Shown here: one piece after another, positions 7,330 to 15,541 of the stretch | Position numbering within the stretch: position 1 is the first letter of the stretch | How the letters are laid out: every line of letters begins with the position of its first letter | Source of the DNA: Deltaproteobacteria bacterium | GTDB taxonomy: Bacteria; Desulfobacterota; Desulfarculia; Adiutricales; JAGVGV01 | Direction of reading: 5' to 3' | DNA length: 32,569 nt | Assembly: GCA_015233515.1 (NCBI GenBank) | Contig: JADFXS010000011.1 | Location: 1 to 32,569 of the forward strand | Made by a program: the position numbers and the translations under genes | The notes under the pieces: generated by a model | Told to the model about the DNA's origin: nothing | The model's input: the letters and a program-made list of their open reading frames with translations, nothing else | Database searches by the model: none

Positions 7330-10008
7330 ATGAAAAAATATCCAATAGTTATTATGATGATTGTGTTGGCGTTGGCCACTTTGGCTTCGGCCAAGTCTTC
7401 CCGGATGGCCGTGGCTCCATTTACTATTCAGAGCCAGGAGGATCTGGGCTATCTTTCTGAAGGCCTGCAAGACATGATCAGCAACCAACTTCAACAAAAA
7501 GGTTTCGAGATCGTCCCGGCGGCGGAACTAACTAAAGCGTCAGGAGGCAAAAAGGCGATAATCAAAGATGAGGCTCAAGCGTTGGCCCTTGGGCGGCGTT
7601 TGAATTTGGATTACGTCATGTTTGGCAGTTTAACCAAAATCGGTAAACAGGTTTCATTGGATGCCCGGATGGTGGATGTAACCGGAGCCAAAAAAACCGT
7701 GGCGTTATCGGCTCAGGAAGAAAGTATTGATAAACTGTCCGTGGCCGTGGAAAAAATTACTCGAGAAATCGCCGGGCCGTCAGTAGCCGGACCTTCAGTC
7801 GCCGGAACCGCGGTGGCTGGTCCCACGGCCACTGGGCCGAAAGTGGCCAAAGTCCTCATCGAAGGTCAAAAGCGTATAGAACCTGATGCCATCAAACGCG
7901 TTTTACAGACTCAGCCTGGAGATGTCTATTCTGAGCAGAAAGTATCGGAAGACCTCCGCCGGGTTTTCGAAATGAGTTATTTCGAAGATGTCCGGGTTGA
8001 TGCGGAAGATACTCCTCAAGGTAAAGTGATTAAATTTACGGTAGAGGAAAAACCGGCTATCGTCCAGATAGATTTCAATGGCAATGTGATGTTGGATCGA
8101 GACGCTTTGATGGGGGCTTTAGGTTACCATTTATACGCAATTATGGATGACCAGAAAATGAAGGAAAGCGTCGACGGTCTGAAAAAACTTTACCGGGAAA
8201 AAGGCTATTATAAAGCGGACATTAAATATACCACCGAGACTCAAGCGCCTAAAACCGTAGCGGTAAAATACGTTATCGACGAAGGCAGTCGCTTGTATGT
8301 AAAGAGTATTGAATTCATCGGGAATAAAGAATTTTCCAGCCGACAGCTTCGCGGCCAAATGGAAATCAAGGAACGATGGTTTTTATCCTGGATTACCGAC
8401 AGCGGGATATTGAAACAGGATATATTAAAAGATGACGTCACCAGATTGATGTCGTTTTACTTGAATAACGGATACATCAAAGCCAAGGTCGGCGATCCGG
8501 ATACTATTATTGAAGATGATGGCTTGATTCTCAGATTTCCTATAGAAGAAGGACCGCAATTCAAGGTTGGCAAAGTATCCATAGAAGGCGATCTGATTTT
8601 TCCTGAAGAAACCGTGCTTCAGAAGCTAAAAATTACTAAAGAGGAAGTTTATAATCAAGATGTGGCCCGTAAAGATCTAAAAACCGTTAAAGAGATGTAT
8701 GCGGATGAAGGATATGCGTACAACCTGGTCACGCCTAAAATGAAGGAACATCCGGAAAATCAAACTGTAGATGTAGCTTTTTTTGTTGAAAAGAAGAATC
8801 TGGTTTCGTTTGAGAGAATCGATATTGTCGGTAATGACAAAACTCAGGATAAGGTCATCCGGCGAGAATTGAAAATAGTCGAAGGCGAGCAGTTTTCCGG
8901 CAATAACATGCGCCAGAGTTTGGCGGCTCTGAATCGTTTAGGCTATTTTGAGGATGTTCAGCTGAACACGGCTGATGGAAGTTCTGAAGACAAGATGAAT
9001 ATCAAAGTCGAACTCAAGGAACGTCCCACCGGCGCCTTTTCCGTTGGAGCGGGTTACAGCTCTTACAACAGCGTGTTCGGTTTGATACGTATCAGCCAAG
9101 ACAACCTGTGGGGAACCGGCCGGAAACTGACTCTGCAAGGCTCCATGGGCGCCAAGGCCGACGAGTACATACTGAGTTATACTGATCCCTGGTTGTTTGA
9201 TATGCCTCTGATGGGCGGGTTTGATGTTTTTTACAAAACCGATACCTTTAGCTATTATAGTAAATCGACTACAGGAGCTGCCCTGCGAGCCGGATTTCCT
9301 CTCTTCGAGGAAGTCCGTTTATCGGCCAGATACTTGTATCAAAAAATCAAGATTTACGACATAGATCCCGCCGCGGCGCAACTGATCCAGGACATGCAAG
9401 GCTGGTCCACCAGCAGCAGTGTTTCAGCTCAACTTCGCCGGGATACCAGGGATCGACTTTTCAACCCCACCTCTGGATCGGACAATTCTCTGACTGTAAG
9501 CCAAACCGGCGGTATTTTGGGTGGAACCCTCCACTACACCGAATACGTCGCCGATTCCGGTTGGTTCATTCCGACTTTTTGGGAAGGATGGACTGTCTTC
9601 TTGCGTGGTAAAGCTGGCGAACTGGTTCAAAACAAAAAAAATGGCCTGCCCATTTACGAGAAATACTATCTCGGTGGCATGAACAGCATCCGAGGTTATA
9701 ATAACTGGTCCATTGCCCCTACGGATCCGACTACCGGCGACACCATAGGCGGTACCAAAATGATCCAATTCAACGCTGAACTCATCTTTCCGTTGATTAA
9801 AGAGGCCGGAATGATGGGGGTCGTGTTTTATGATATGGGCGATGCCTACGATAAATGGTCCCTTAGCAATTTGCGGCGCAGCTACGGCGGCGGTATCAGA
9901 TACTACAGCCCCATGGGACCGTTGCGCCTGGAATACGGTGCACCGTTGGATCGCAAGCAAGGTGATCCTTCCGGGCGATGGGAATTCGCCGTCGGAACAT
10001 TCTTTTAA
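7330..10008 (+). CDS. bamA: Outer-membrane assembly factor BamA with extra N-terminal FlgO/LpoB-like domain
   Basis: The protein has 892 residues, against roughly 750-800 for standard BamA. A signal peptide (1-21) leads to a periplasmic domain (about 25-145) with the MAVAPFTI start, an SEGLQDMISNQLQQKGFEIV helix-strand unit and DYVMFGSLTKIGKQVSLDARM. This resembles the FlgO/CsgG/LpoB-type fold. A pentapeptide-repeat linker (147-171) follows. Five POTRA domains lie at about 172-242, 243-321, 322-410, 411-489 and 490-567. The Omp85 barrel runs from about 568 to the terminal FF, with the lid-lock motif IRGY at 787-790. BamA folds and inserts outer-membrane proteins. The start is ATG 7330, with GAGGAAAG about 6 bases ahead, one base after the lolD stop. 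The first domain's role is unknown. Confidence 0.93.
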   Translation: MKKYPIVIMMIVLALATLASAKSSRMAVAPFTIQSQEDLGYLSEGLQDMISNQLQQKGFEIVPAAELTKASGGKKAIIKDEAQALALGRRLNLDYVMFGSLTKIGKQVSLDARMVDVTGAKKTVALSAQEESIDKLSVAVEKITREIAGPSVAGPSVAGTAVAGPTATGPKVAKVLIEGQKRIEPDAIKRVLQTQPGDVYSEQKVSEDLRRVFEMSYFEDVRVDAEDTPQGKVIKFTVEEKPAIVQIDFNGNVMLDRDALMGALGYHLYAIMDDQKMKESVDGLKKLYREKGYYKADIKYTTETQAPKTVAVKYVIDEGSRLYVKSIEFIGNKEFSSRQLRGQMEIKERWFLSWITDSGILKQDILKDDVTRLMSFYLNNGYIKAKVGDPDTIIEDDGLILRFPIEEGPQFKVGKVSIEGDLIFPEETVLQKLKITKEEVYNQDVARKDLKTVKEMYADEGYAYNLVTPKMKEHPENQTVDVAFFVEKKNLVSFERIDIVGNDKTQDKVIRRELKIVEGEQFSGNNMRQSLAALNRLGYFEDVQLNTADGSSEDKMNIKVELKERPTGAFSVGAGYSSYNSVFGLIRISQDNLWGTGRKLTLQGSMGAKADEYILSYTDPWLFDMPLMGGFDVFYKTDTFSYYSKSTTGAALRAGFPLFEEVRLSARYLYQKIKIYDIDPAAAQLIQDMQGWSTSSSVSAQLRRDTRDRLFNPTSGSDNSLTVSQTGGILGGTLHYTEYVADSGWFIPTFWEGWTVFLRGKAGELVQNKKNGLPIYEKYYLGGMNSIRGYNNWSIAPTDPTTGDTIGGTKMIQFNAELIFPLIKEAGMMGVVFYDMGDAYDKWSLSNLRRSYGGGIRYYSPMGPLRLEYGAPLDRKQGDPSGRWEFAVGTFF
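7771..7839 (+). repeat. In-frame 15-base degenerate repeat encoding an Ala-Gly-Pro linker in BamA
   Basis: Consecutive pentapeptides read VAGPS, VAGPS, VAGTA, VAGPT, ATGPK between the N-terminal domain and POTRA 1. This is a flexible linker of a kind that can change in copy number by slippage. Confidence 0.7.
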
Positions 10009-10050
10009 TGTTTAATCAAGATTGTCTATATAACGATTGGGAGGTATGAG

Positions 10051-10593
10051 ATGATTAAGAACCACAAGGCTATAACCCTTTTGATTGGAATAGCCCTGAT
10101 TTTCGGGTTGGCGGGTTTCCCGGCTCTTGTCCAAGCTGCCGGTGAAGTAACCAAAATTGGCATTTTTGATTTACAAAAAGCCATCAATACTTCGAAAAAG
10201 GGTCAGTCCGCCAAAGCCAAGTTATCGTCCAAGTTTGAAAAGATGCAAAAAGAGCTTAAAAGCCGCGAGACGGAACTGGAAAGACTTCAGCAGGAACTCG
10301 AGCGACAGTCCTCGGCTCTCAGTTTGGACGCCAAGTTTGAAAAAGAGAAGTCCTTGAAAAGAAAAATGAGAGACTTCCAAGATTTATACCGTGATTACAC
10401 TGCGGAAATGCAAAAAGACGAAGTGGAAACCACTCAGCCCATAGTCAACGAATTGATTAAAATCGCCAAAGATGTGGGCAAGGAAAAAGGATTCACCGTG
10501 ATCCTTGAAGTCCAAAAATCAGGCATTGTTTATGCCCCTGGCGATTTGGACGTGACGGACGAAATCATTCGCCGTTTAGACGGTGGAAAATAA
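10051..10593 (+). CDS. skp: Periplasmic chaperone Skp (OmpH family)
   Basis: The 180-residue protein has a signal peptide ending near residue 30 (ALVQA, then AGE). A beta segment, VTKIGIFDLQKAINTS, leads into long charged coiled-coil arms (about residues 50-125, rich in K, E and Q), and a C-terminal helix/strand segment ends in DVTDEIIRRLD. This is the OmpH/Skp plan: a jellyfish-like trimer that holds unfolded outer-membrane proteins for the Bam complex. GGGAGG lies five bases ahead of the ATG. It sits 42 bases after bamA and upstream of lpxD, the classic bamA-skp-lpxD-fabZ-lpxA order shared with Proteobacteria. Confidence 0.92.
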   Translation: MIKNHKAITLLIGIALIFGLAGFPALVQAAGEVTKIGIFDLQKAINTSKKGQSAKAKLSSKFEKMQKELKSRETELERLQQELERQSSALSLDAKFEKEKSLKRKMRDFQDLYRDYTAEMQKDEVETTQPIVNELIKIAKDVGKEKGFTVILEVQKSGIVYAPGDLDVTDEIIRRLDGGK

Positions 10594-10607
10594 GTCCTGA
10601 AACCCGA

Positions 10608-10642
10608 CGGAGCAGGCGGCTTTAATAAACCCGCTTGCTTCG
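10608..10642 (+). promoter_or_regulatory. Intercistronic 12-bp hairpin between skp and lpxD
   Basis: Bases 10608-10619 (CGGAGCAGGCGG) pair with 10631-10642 over 12 base pairs, two of them G-U, around an 11-base loop. No T-tract follows, so it looks more like an mRNA-processing or stability element than a terminator. It lies 18 bases before the lpxD GTG. Confidence 0.45.
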
Positions 10643-10659
10643 TAACCACAGGATAGATT

Positions 10660-11823
10660 GTGTTACTGAATCCACCACGCCCCCTAAGTGACCTGGCTGA
10701 TTATGTTCGAAGTCAGGTCATATCTCGTTTTACTGATCTAGGAAGTCCCGATCTGGACTTTGAGATCGGATCAGGCGGCGATATTGCCACCATGATTCGA
10801 GCTGTCTCCCCTATTGAAGCACTTGAACCAGGTAGTTTGACTTTCGCCGTCAACCAAAAATTTTTATCTCGAGTCGAAAGCTCTCCAGCGGCGGCGGTTA
10901 TTCTTCCTTCGGGATTACGATCGGAATCCATACCTTATCTAACAGCCCCGGAACCACGTTTGGCTTTTTCCATAATTTTGGAACTGACCAGCCCTGGTCC
11001 GACCGTCATCCCGGGATTTCCCGGAAATGTCTGTTTCAAAGACCCAAATTCAGTATCTATCGGCCAAGACGTAATCATCGGTGATTTATGCTATATAGGA
11101 CGAAATGTCCGCATCGGTCGAGGTACCCGGATTTATCCGACGGTATTTATCGACGATGAAGTATCTATCGGCGAAGATTGTTTAATTTATCCCCACGCCG
11201 CTATTTTCAAGAATACCCTCATCGGGCGCCATGTAATCATTCATTCCGGCGCGGTCATCGGCGATGATGGTTTCGGGTATAATCAGGTTCCCGATCTGAA
11301 CCGAGGTCGACTGCATCACCTCAAAAATTATCATGCCGGTGGTGTGACTATAGAAGATTTTGTGGAAATAGGCAGCCAAGTGTGCGTTGATCGCGGCTTG
11401 GCCGGTCGGACGACTATCGGTTCCGGAACCAAGATCGACAATCTTGTCCAAATCGGACACAATTGTCAAATCGGTCAAGATGGCATAATTGTTTCCCAGG
11501 CCGGTCTGGCCGGACACGTCAGTTTGGGGAATAGGGTATTTGTGCTTGGACAATCCGGCTTCGCCCCGGGAGTCGCCGTGGGTGATGACGCCGTTATCGC
11601 CGGACAGGCGGGAGTCACTGGTGATATTCCGTCAGGCCGGGCGGTTTGGTCCGGGGTGCCTGCTCAAAAACAGGAACTGGAATACAGACAAAAAGCTATG
11701 GCTCGTCGAATGTTGCCCCGGGTTCAAGAATTATTGCAGGTCCTGAAAAATGCGAAATCCTTTGAGGATTTTAAAGCGAACCTTTTTAAAGCCTCGGAAT
11801 TTCAAAAAATGGAAGGGGAATAA
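10660..11823 (+). CDS. lpxD: UDP-3-O-(3-hydroxyacyl)glucosamine N-acyltransferase LpxD
   Basis: The 387-residue protein has an N-terminal uridine-binding domain (about residues 1-125) and a left-handed beta-helix built from hexapeptide repeats (about 130-335, for example VSIGQDVIIGDLCYIG). A C-terminal helical tail completes it. The catalytic histidine of the family is H267 in VQIGHNCQIG. LpxD adds the second hydroxyacyl chain to the lipid A precursor, at the nitrogen of the glucosamine, using hydroxyacyl-ACP. The length exceeds the roughly 340 residues of E. coli LpxD, mainly in the C-terminal tail. The start is GTG with only a weak AGGA ahead; the hairpin at 10608-10642 precedes it. It lies three bases upstream of fabZ. 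Confidence 0.94.
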   Translation: MLLNPPRPLSDLADYVRSQVISRFTDLGSPDLDFEIGSGGDIATMIRAVSPIEALEPGSLTFAVNQKFLSRVESSPAAAVILPSGLRSESIPYLTAPEPRLAFSIILELTSPGPTVIPGFPGNVCFKDPNSVSIGQDVIIGDLCYIGRNVRIGRGTRIYPTVFIDDEVSIGEDCLIYPHAAIFKNTLIGRHVIIHSGAVIGDDGFGYNQVPDLNRGRLHHLKNYHAGGVTIEDFVEIGSQVCVDRGLAGRTTIGSGTKIDNLVQIGHNCQIGQDGIIVSQAGLAGHVSLGNRVFVLGQSGFAPGVAVGDDAVIAGQAGVTGDIPSGRAVWSGVPAQKQELEYRQKAMARRMLPRVQELLQVLKNAKSFEDFKANLFKASEFQKMEGE

Positions 11824-11826
11824 GGT

Positions 11827-12270
11827 ATGGCTGAACTGTCGTCCCTAGATATCAATCAAATTATGCGTTTACTGCCACATCGTTATCCCTTTCTTTTGGT
11901 CGATCGTGTGATATCTTATGAACCACACCGAAATCTGCTTGCTTATAAGAATGTGACTTATAACGAACATTTTTTTCAAGGCCACTTCCCGGATAAACCG
12001 GTTATGCCTGGAGTATTGATTATCGAAGCCTTAGGTCAGGCGGGGGGGCTTTTGGCCTATTTGTCGGCCGGTTCCGAGGTCGAAGGACGCATAACTTACT
12101 TTATGGGCATAGACAAAGTCAAATTCCGTCAACCTGTAGAACCCGGCGATCGTTTGGATTTAAAGGTCGAATTGGTCCGTCCAGGAACTAAATATTGGAA
12201 ACTTCACGGTGAAGCCAGAGTAGGCGATAAAAAAGTCGCGGAAGCCGAGTTGTTGGCCGCTTTGCTTTAA
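11827..12270 (+). CDS. fabZ: 3-hydroxyacyl-ACP dehydratase FabZ
   Basis: The 147-residue hot-dog-fold protein is of typical length. The motif LLPHRYPFLLVDRV is followed by the active-site segment GHFPDKPVMPGVLIIEALGQ. In it, H53 and E67 correspond to the catalytic His/Glu pair (H54 and E68 in E. coli). FabZ dehydrates 3-hydroxyacyl-ACP in fatty-acid elongation. It competes with LpxA and LpxD for the same hydroxyacyl-ACP pool, which explains its place between their genes. It starts three bases after the lpxD stop with AAGG nearby. Confidence 0.95.
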   Translation: MAELSSLDINQIMRLLPHRYPFLLVDRVISYEPHRNLLAYKNVTYNEHFFQGHFPDKPVMPGVLIIEALGQAGGLLAYLSAGSEVEGRITYFMGIDKVKFRQPVEPGDRLDLKVELVRPGTKYWKLHGEARVGDKKVAEAELLAALL

Positions 12271-12290
12271 AAGGGCCGTTCTTTTGCTTC

Positions 12291-12326
12291 GTCATATATG
12301 ACATTTACTCCGATCGGTTACGATCG
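12291..12326 (+). promoter_or_regulatory. Palindromes between fabZ and lpxA
   Basis: A perfect 12-base palindrome, GTCATATATGAC (12291-12302), is followed by a 6-bp hairpin, CGATCG-GTTA-CGATCG (12311-12326), in the 97-base gap ahead of lpxA. They could be a regulator site or an RNA structure. No promoter was assigned. Confidence 0.25.
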
Positions 12327-12367
12327 TTCGATTCCAGACCCTAGTCAGCTTATTTCAAGGTAATTAA

Positions 12368-13144
12368 ATGAACATTCATCCCACTGCGATTATTGATCCC
12401 AAGGCTGAGTTAGGCCAGGATGTTACCGTCGGCCCCTACACGGTAATCGCCGCTGACGTGGTCATCGGCTCGGATACGGTCATCATGCCCCATGCCTATA
12501 TCGATCGATATACAACTATTGGAGCCGGATGCCGGATTTTTCCTTTTGCTTCGGTGGGAGCCGAACCCCAGGACCTCAAATTTAAAGGCGAGAAAACCGA
12601 GCTGGTCATCGGCGATCAGGTAACTATCCGTGAATGTGTGACTATTCACCGCGGGACCGCCGAAGGCGGAGGACGGACGGTTGTCGGCGATCATTCCCTG
12701 CTGATGAATTATGTTCACATCGCCCATGATTGCCATATTGGACAACATGTGGTTTTGGCCAACAATCTGGCCATGGGTGGGCATGTAACTATCGAGGACC
12801 ACGTCAATGTCGGCGGGATGGTGGCCATTCATCAGTTTACCCGCATTGGCACACACTCCTTCATAGGCGGATTTAGCCGAGTCAGCAAGGATGTTCCGCC
12901 TTACCTTCTGGGAGAAGGAGCGGTGGATTTCATTTTACACGGGCCAAATTTGATCGGCCTCAGGCGAAAAGGATTTGATTCGACCACTATCAGCGCCTTG
13001 AAAGACGCTTTCCGTCTGATTTTTCGCAATCACCGCCCTTTGCAGCAGGTTCTGGACGAAGCTTTGGCTTTGTTCCCGACCATACCCGAAGTCCAGACTC
13101 TGGTTGAATTCGTTCGCACGTCAGCTCGAGGGGTATACCGATAA
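12368..13144 (+). CDS. lpxA: UDP-N-acetylglucosamine acyltransferase LpxA
   Basis: The 258-residue left-handed beta-helix protein starts MNIHPTAIIDPKAELG and shows regular hexapeptide repeats (VTVGPYTVI, VVIGSDTVI). A helical C-terminus (about 195-258) is also present. The catalytic region VHIAHDCHIG contains H117 and H120, aligning with H122 and H125 of E. coli. LpxA commits UDP-GlcNAc to lipid A by 3-O-acylation in the cytosol. AAGG lies seven bases ahead of the ATG. It is separated from lpxI by five bases. Whether it prefers UDP-GlcNAc or the 3-amino analogue UDP-GlcNAc3N cannot be told by eye; this matters because of the oxidoreductase gene nearby. Confidence 0.95.
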   Translation: MNIHPTAIIDPKAELGQDVTVGPYTVIAADVVIGSDTVIMPHAYIDRYTTIGAGCRIFPFASVGAEPQDLKFKGEKTELVIGDQVTIRECVTIHRGTAEGGGRTVVGDHSLLMNYVHIAHDCHIGQHVVLANNLAMGGHVTIEDHVNVGGMVAIHQFTRIGTHSFIGGFSRVSKDVPPYLLGEGAVDFILHGPNLIGLRRKGFDSTTISALKDAFRLIFRNHRPLQQVLDEALALFPTIPEVQTLVEFVRTSARGVYR

Positions 13145-13149
13145 CCAAC

Positions 13150-13959
13150 ATGAATAACATAGGTTTGATTGCCGGTCGTGGTCAACTCCCAATTATGATG
13201 GCCAAAGCCGCCCGGGAAAAGGGATTGCAGGTTATCGCCGCGGCTCATCAAGGGGAAACCGACCCGGCCTTGGCTGACTTTGCCCTGCATACCTTATGGG
13301 TCAAGGTTGGACAACTCAACAAGATCATCGATTTTTTAAAATCATACCAGGTCTGTGAGGCCGTCATGGCCGGCGGATTAATCAAAACCGATGTATTTGC
13401 TTCTTTTGATCCGGATGCCAGAGCCCTGTCGCTGATTTCCCGCCTACCCAACCTGAACGACGACACAGTCTTGCGGGCCATGGCCGATGAATTCCAATCG
13501 GAAGGGATAGAAATTCGACCAGCGACCTACTTTACTCCAGAAATCTTGGTCGCTAAAGGTATTCTGACTCGAAGGCCGCCAACGACGGATGAAATGACCG
13601 ATATCCGTCTGGGTTGGCAAGTGGCCAAAGCGGTCGGGGCTTTGGACGTGGGGCAATGTGTCGTAGTTGGTCATCGTACGATTCTGGCGGTGGAAGCCGT
13701 TGAAGGAACTGACGAAGCTATCCGGAGGGGCGGCCGCCTGGGTCGCGGAAGCAGCGCCGTGGTCAAAGTTTGTAAACCAACTCAAGATCTTCGCTTCGAT
13801 CTGCCTTCCATCGGCCCTAATACCATAACGGTGATGCAGGAAGTCAAGGCTACGGCTTTGGCGATTGAGGCGGAAAAAACCATTATATTCGATCGGGAAA
13901 AAACCATTGCCGCGGCCGATATGGCCGATTTGGCCATAATCGCCCTGGCTGACGAATAA
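13150..13959 (+). CDS. lpxI: UDP-2,3-diacylglucosamine pyrophosphatase LpxI (DUF1009)
   Basis: The 269-residue protein matches the LpxI family. The N-terminal Rossmann-like segment starts IGLIAGRGQLP, with AGGLIK near residue 74. The C-terminal catalytic domain contains AVEAVEGTDEAIRRGG and RFDLPSIGPNTI, where D217 matches the catalytic aspartate (D225 in Caulobacter LpxI). LpxI hydrolyses UDP-2,3-diacylglucosamine to lipid X and UMP, replacing LpxH of Gammaproteobacteria and attacking a different phosphate. Its presence supports an alphaproteobacterial-like or Desulfobacterota lipid A pathway. It is directly downstream of lpxA and upstream of a 408-base gap with hairpins and a repeat. Confidence 0.94.
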   Translation: MNNIGLIAGRGQLPIMMAKAAREKGLQVIAAAHQGETDPALADFALHTLWVKVGQLNKIIDFLKSYQVCEAVMAGGLIKTDVFASFDPDARALSLISRLPNLNDDTVLRAMADEFQSEGIEIRPATYFTPEILVAKGILTRRPPTTDEMTDIRLGWQVAKAVGALDVGQCVVVGHRTILAVEAVEGTDEAIRRGGRLGRGSSAVVKVCKPTQDLRFDLPSIGPNTITVMQEVKATALAIEAEKTIIFDREKTIAAADMADLAIIALADE

Positions 13960-13969
13960 AGCCGAGTTG

Positions 13970-14043
13970 ATTCCCAAGCTCAACGGAAAATCCGACTTCC
14001 GGCGAATAAATATTCGGTCTTCAGGAACCTTTGAGCTGGGAAT
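13970..14043. repeat. Long imperfect inverted repeat after lpxI
   Basis: ATTCCCAAGCTCAACGG (13970-13986) pairs with CCTTTGAGCTGGGAAT (14028-14043) apart from one bulge and one mismatch. The interior carries a second nested stem, CGAATA/TATTCG. The whole 74 bases could fold into one branched hairpin, functioning as a 3' end or stability element. There is no T-tract. Confidence 0.45.
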
Positions 14044-14060
14044 AACAGGTGAGCCCGCAA

Positions 14061-14100
14061 GTTCGCTATCCCCGTATCTTGCCACGGGACGCTTCGATTT
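14061..14100 (+). repeat. Palindromic repeat copy E (diverged)
   Basis: ATCCCCG, then CTTGCC, then a GGGACGCTTCGATT tail resemble the core and tail of the other copies. The stem is reduced to CCCGT (14071-14075) and ACGGG (14084-14088). Membership in the family is by eye. Confidence 0.35.
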
Positions 14101-14367
14101 TATAGCGGCCAGGCGCTGCTTATAACTGAATGGCGAATGGCTCGGCGAATTGATTGATCTGGAAAGACGTTTCTTTCAATTTGATGTTACTCCTAGTGTT
14201 GGCGGCTTTCTCCAAGAAATCGATTTTAGGAGGCCGAAGCCGATCCAAGTTCAACCAGCGGCTCTCGGCCCGACAACCGACCAATCGTGGCATCTACCGG
14301 TTTAACCTCAAGTTTGGCTGGGTTCTCATGCACTATTTATCATCATATTTGGCCACATCAAAACTAA

Positions 14368-15336
14368 ATGCTTAAGACCGCGGTAGTGGGCGTGGGACAC
14401 CTAGGGCGATACCATGCCGAAAAATATAGCAAACTGCCCGGAGTCGATCTGATCGGCGTGGTGGACATTTGCAAACCCAGAGCCGATTCCGTGGCGGAAC
14501 AATTAGGGGTTCATGCTTATTACGATTTTCGTGATCTGATCGGCCATGTGGATTTGGTCAGCGTTGCGGTTCCAACCGAAAATCATTTTGCTGTAGCTCA
14601 AGAATTATTATCAGCTGGAATTCATGTCTTATTGGAAAAACCATTGACCCGAACCCTGGATGAAGCCGATCAACTGATAGACTTAGCCCATAAGCATAAC
14701 TTGGTTCTCCAAGCAGGCCATCTGGAAAGGTTTAATCCAACTGTTCAGGTAGTTATGCCCAGCATGGGCCGCCCGCTTTTCATCGAGGCCGATCGGATCA
14801 GTGTTTTTCCTCAACGCGGAACCGACGTAGATGTGGTTCTCGATTTGATGATTCATGACATCGATTTGACCTTGGCTTTGGCGGGTGGGTCGCTAAAATG
14901 GCTTCATGCCGTGGGAGTGGCGGTGCTAACTCCCCGCGTGGATATCGCCAATGCGCGGTTGGAATTTGATAACGGCTGCGTGGCCAACCTGACCGCCAGC
15001 CGGGTTTCCATTAAAAATGAACGGAAATTCAGAGTGTTCCTTAAGGACGCTTATTGGTCCCTGGATCTGGGCCAGAGACGAGCGATAACTGTGGGGCGAA
15101 CACCCTCGGGCGCCGATGCCGGTCGAGAAATTGCCGGGAGGGAAGTGACCATTCCCCCCCTTGACGCCTTGGAAGAAGAAATAAAATCGTTTATTCAGGC
15201 GGTGATTACCAAAACACCACCGCTGGTGACCGGTGAAGATGGCCGACGGGCTTTGGATGTTGCCTTAAAAATCATGGACGCCATTAAAATCCAACGACAA
15301 ATATGGTTTCCGGAATTGACGGGGGATGAAAAGTAG
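14368..15336 (+). CDS. Gfo/Idh/MocA-family oxidoreductase in the lipid A cluster
   Basis: The 322-residue protein has an N-terminal NAD(P)-binding Rossmann domain with GVGHLG (residues 8-13) and the family signature EKPLT (90-94). A C-terminal alpha/beta substrate domain follows, with a DLMIHDIDLTLAL segment carrying the His/Asp typical of the active site. Members oxidise or reduce sugar and nucleotide-sugar hydroxyls. Between lpxI and lpxB a lipid A or LPS sugar substrate is likely. GnnA, which oxidises UDP-GlcNAc at C3 for 3-amino lipid A, belongs to this superfamily, but no GnnB aminotransferase is adjacent, so that identity is only a hypothesis. It starts with ATG 14368 after the gap and lacks an obvious strong ribosome binding site. 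It is followed by repeats and a terminator. Confidence 0.85.
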   Translation: MLKTAVVGVGHLGRYHAEKYSKLPGVDLIGVVDICKPRADSVAEQLGVHAYYDFRDLIGHVDLVSVAVPTENHFAVAQELLSAGIHVLLEKPLTRTLDEADQLIDLAHKHNLVLQAGHLERFNPTVQVVMPSMGRPLFIEADRISVFPQRGTDVDVVLDLMIHDIDLTLALAGGSLKWLHAVGVAVLTPRVDIANARLEFDNGCVANLTASRVSIKNERKFRVFLKDAYWSLDLGQRRAITVGRTPSGADAGREIAGREVTIPPLDALEEEIKSFIQAVITKTPPLVTGEDGRRALDVALKIMDAIKIQRQIWFPELTGDEK

Positions 15337-15486
15337 TCTGAATACCTAATGCCAAACGGCGACTAATACAATCTCGGGTTTTGATCGCCGCTGATCCGGA
15401 CAGACATATTTTTCCAAGTCGGCTAGACCGACGCGCCCCCAGAGAACCGTCCATGACCAAGGTCCTATATCACTACGTTGAATATG

Positions 15487-15530
15487 CCGGCGAGCGTTAT
15501 CCCTCAAGCTTGCCGCGGGGAGTTTCAATA
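15487..15530 (+). repeat. Palindromic repeat copy B
   Basis: The head CCGGCGAGCG, the core CTTGCCGCGGGGAG and the tail TTTCAATA match copies C and D. The left half of the palindrome has decayed, so only the right arm is intact. Confidence 0.6.
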
Positions 15531-15541
15531 TGACTTGCCAT

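Larger units (their letters stand above)
13960..14367. other. 408-base gap with a long hairpin and a repeat copy
   Basis: Contains an imperfect long hairpin (13970-14043) and repeat copy E (14061-14100). The frame ending at 14375 that covers 14154 onward has no ribosome binding site and overlaps the next start, so I do not call it. I recognise nothing else here. Confidence 0.5.

Noticed and set aside
12271..12367. tRNA-like stretch (TTCGATTCC) before lpxA
   Set aside because: The flanking bases do not form a T-stem, and no acceptor or anticodon stem can be drawn.
14154..14375. 73-codon plus-strand frame ahead of the oxidoreductase
   Set aside because: It starts with a non-ATG codon, has no ribosome binding site and overlaps the start of the next gene.
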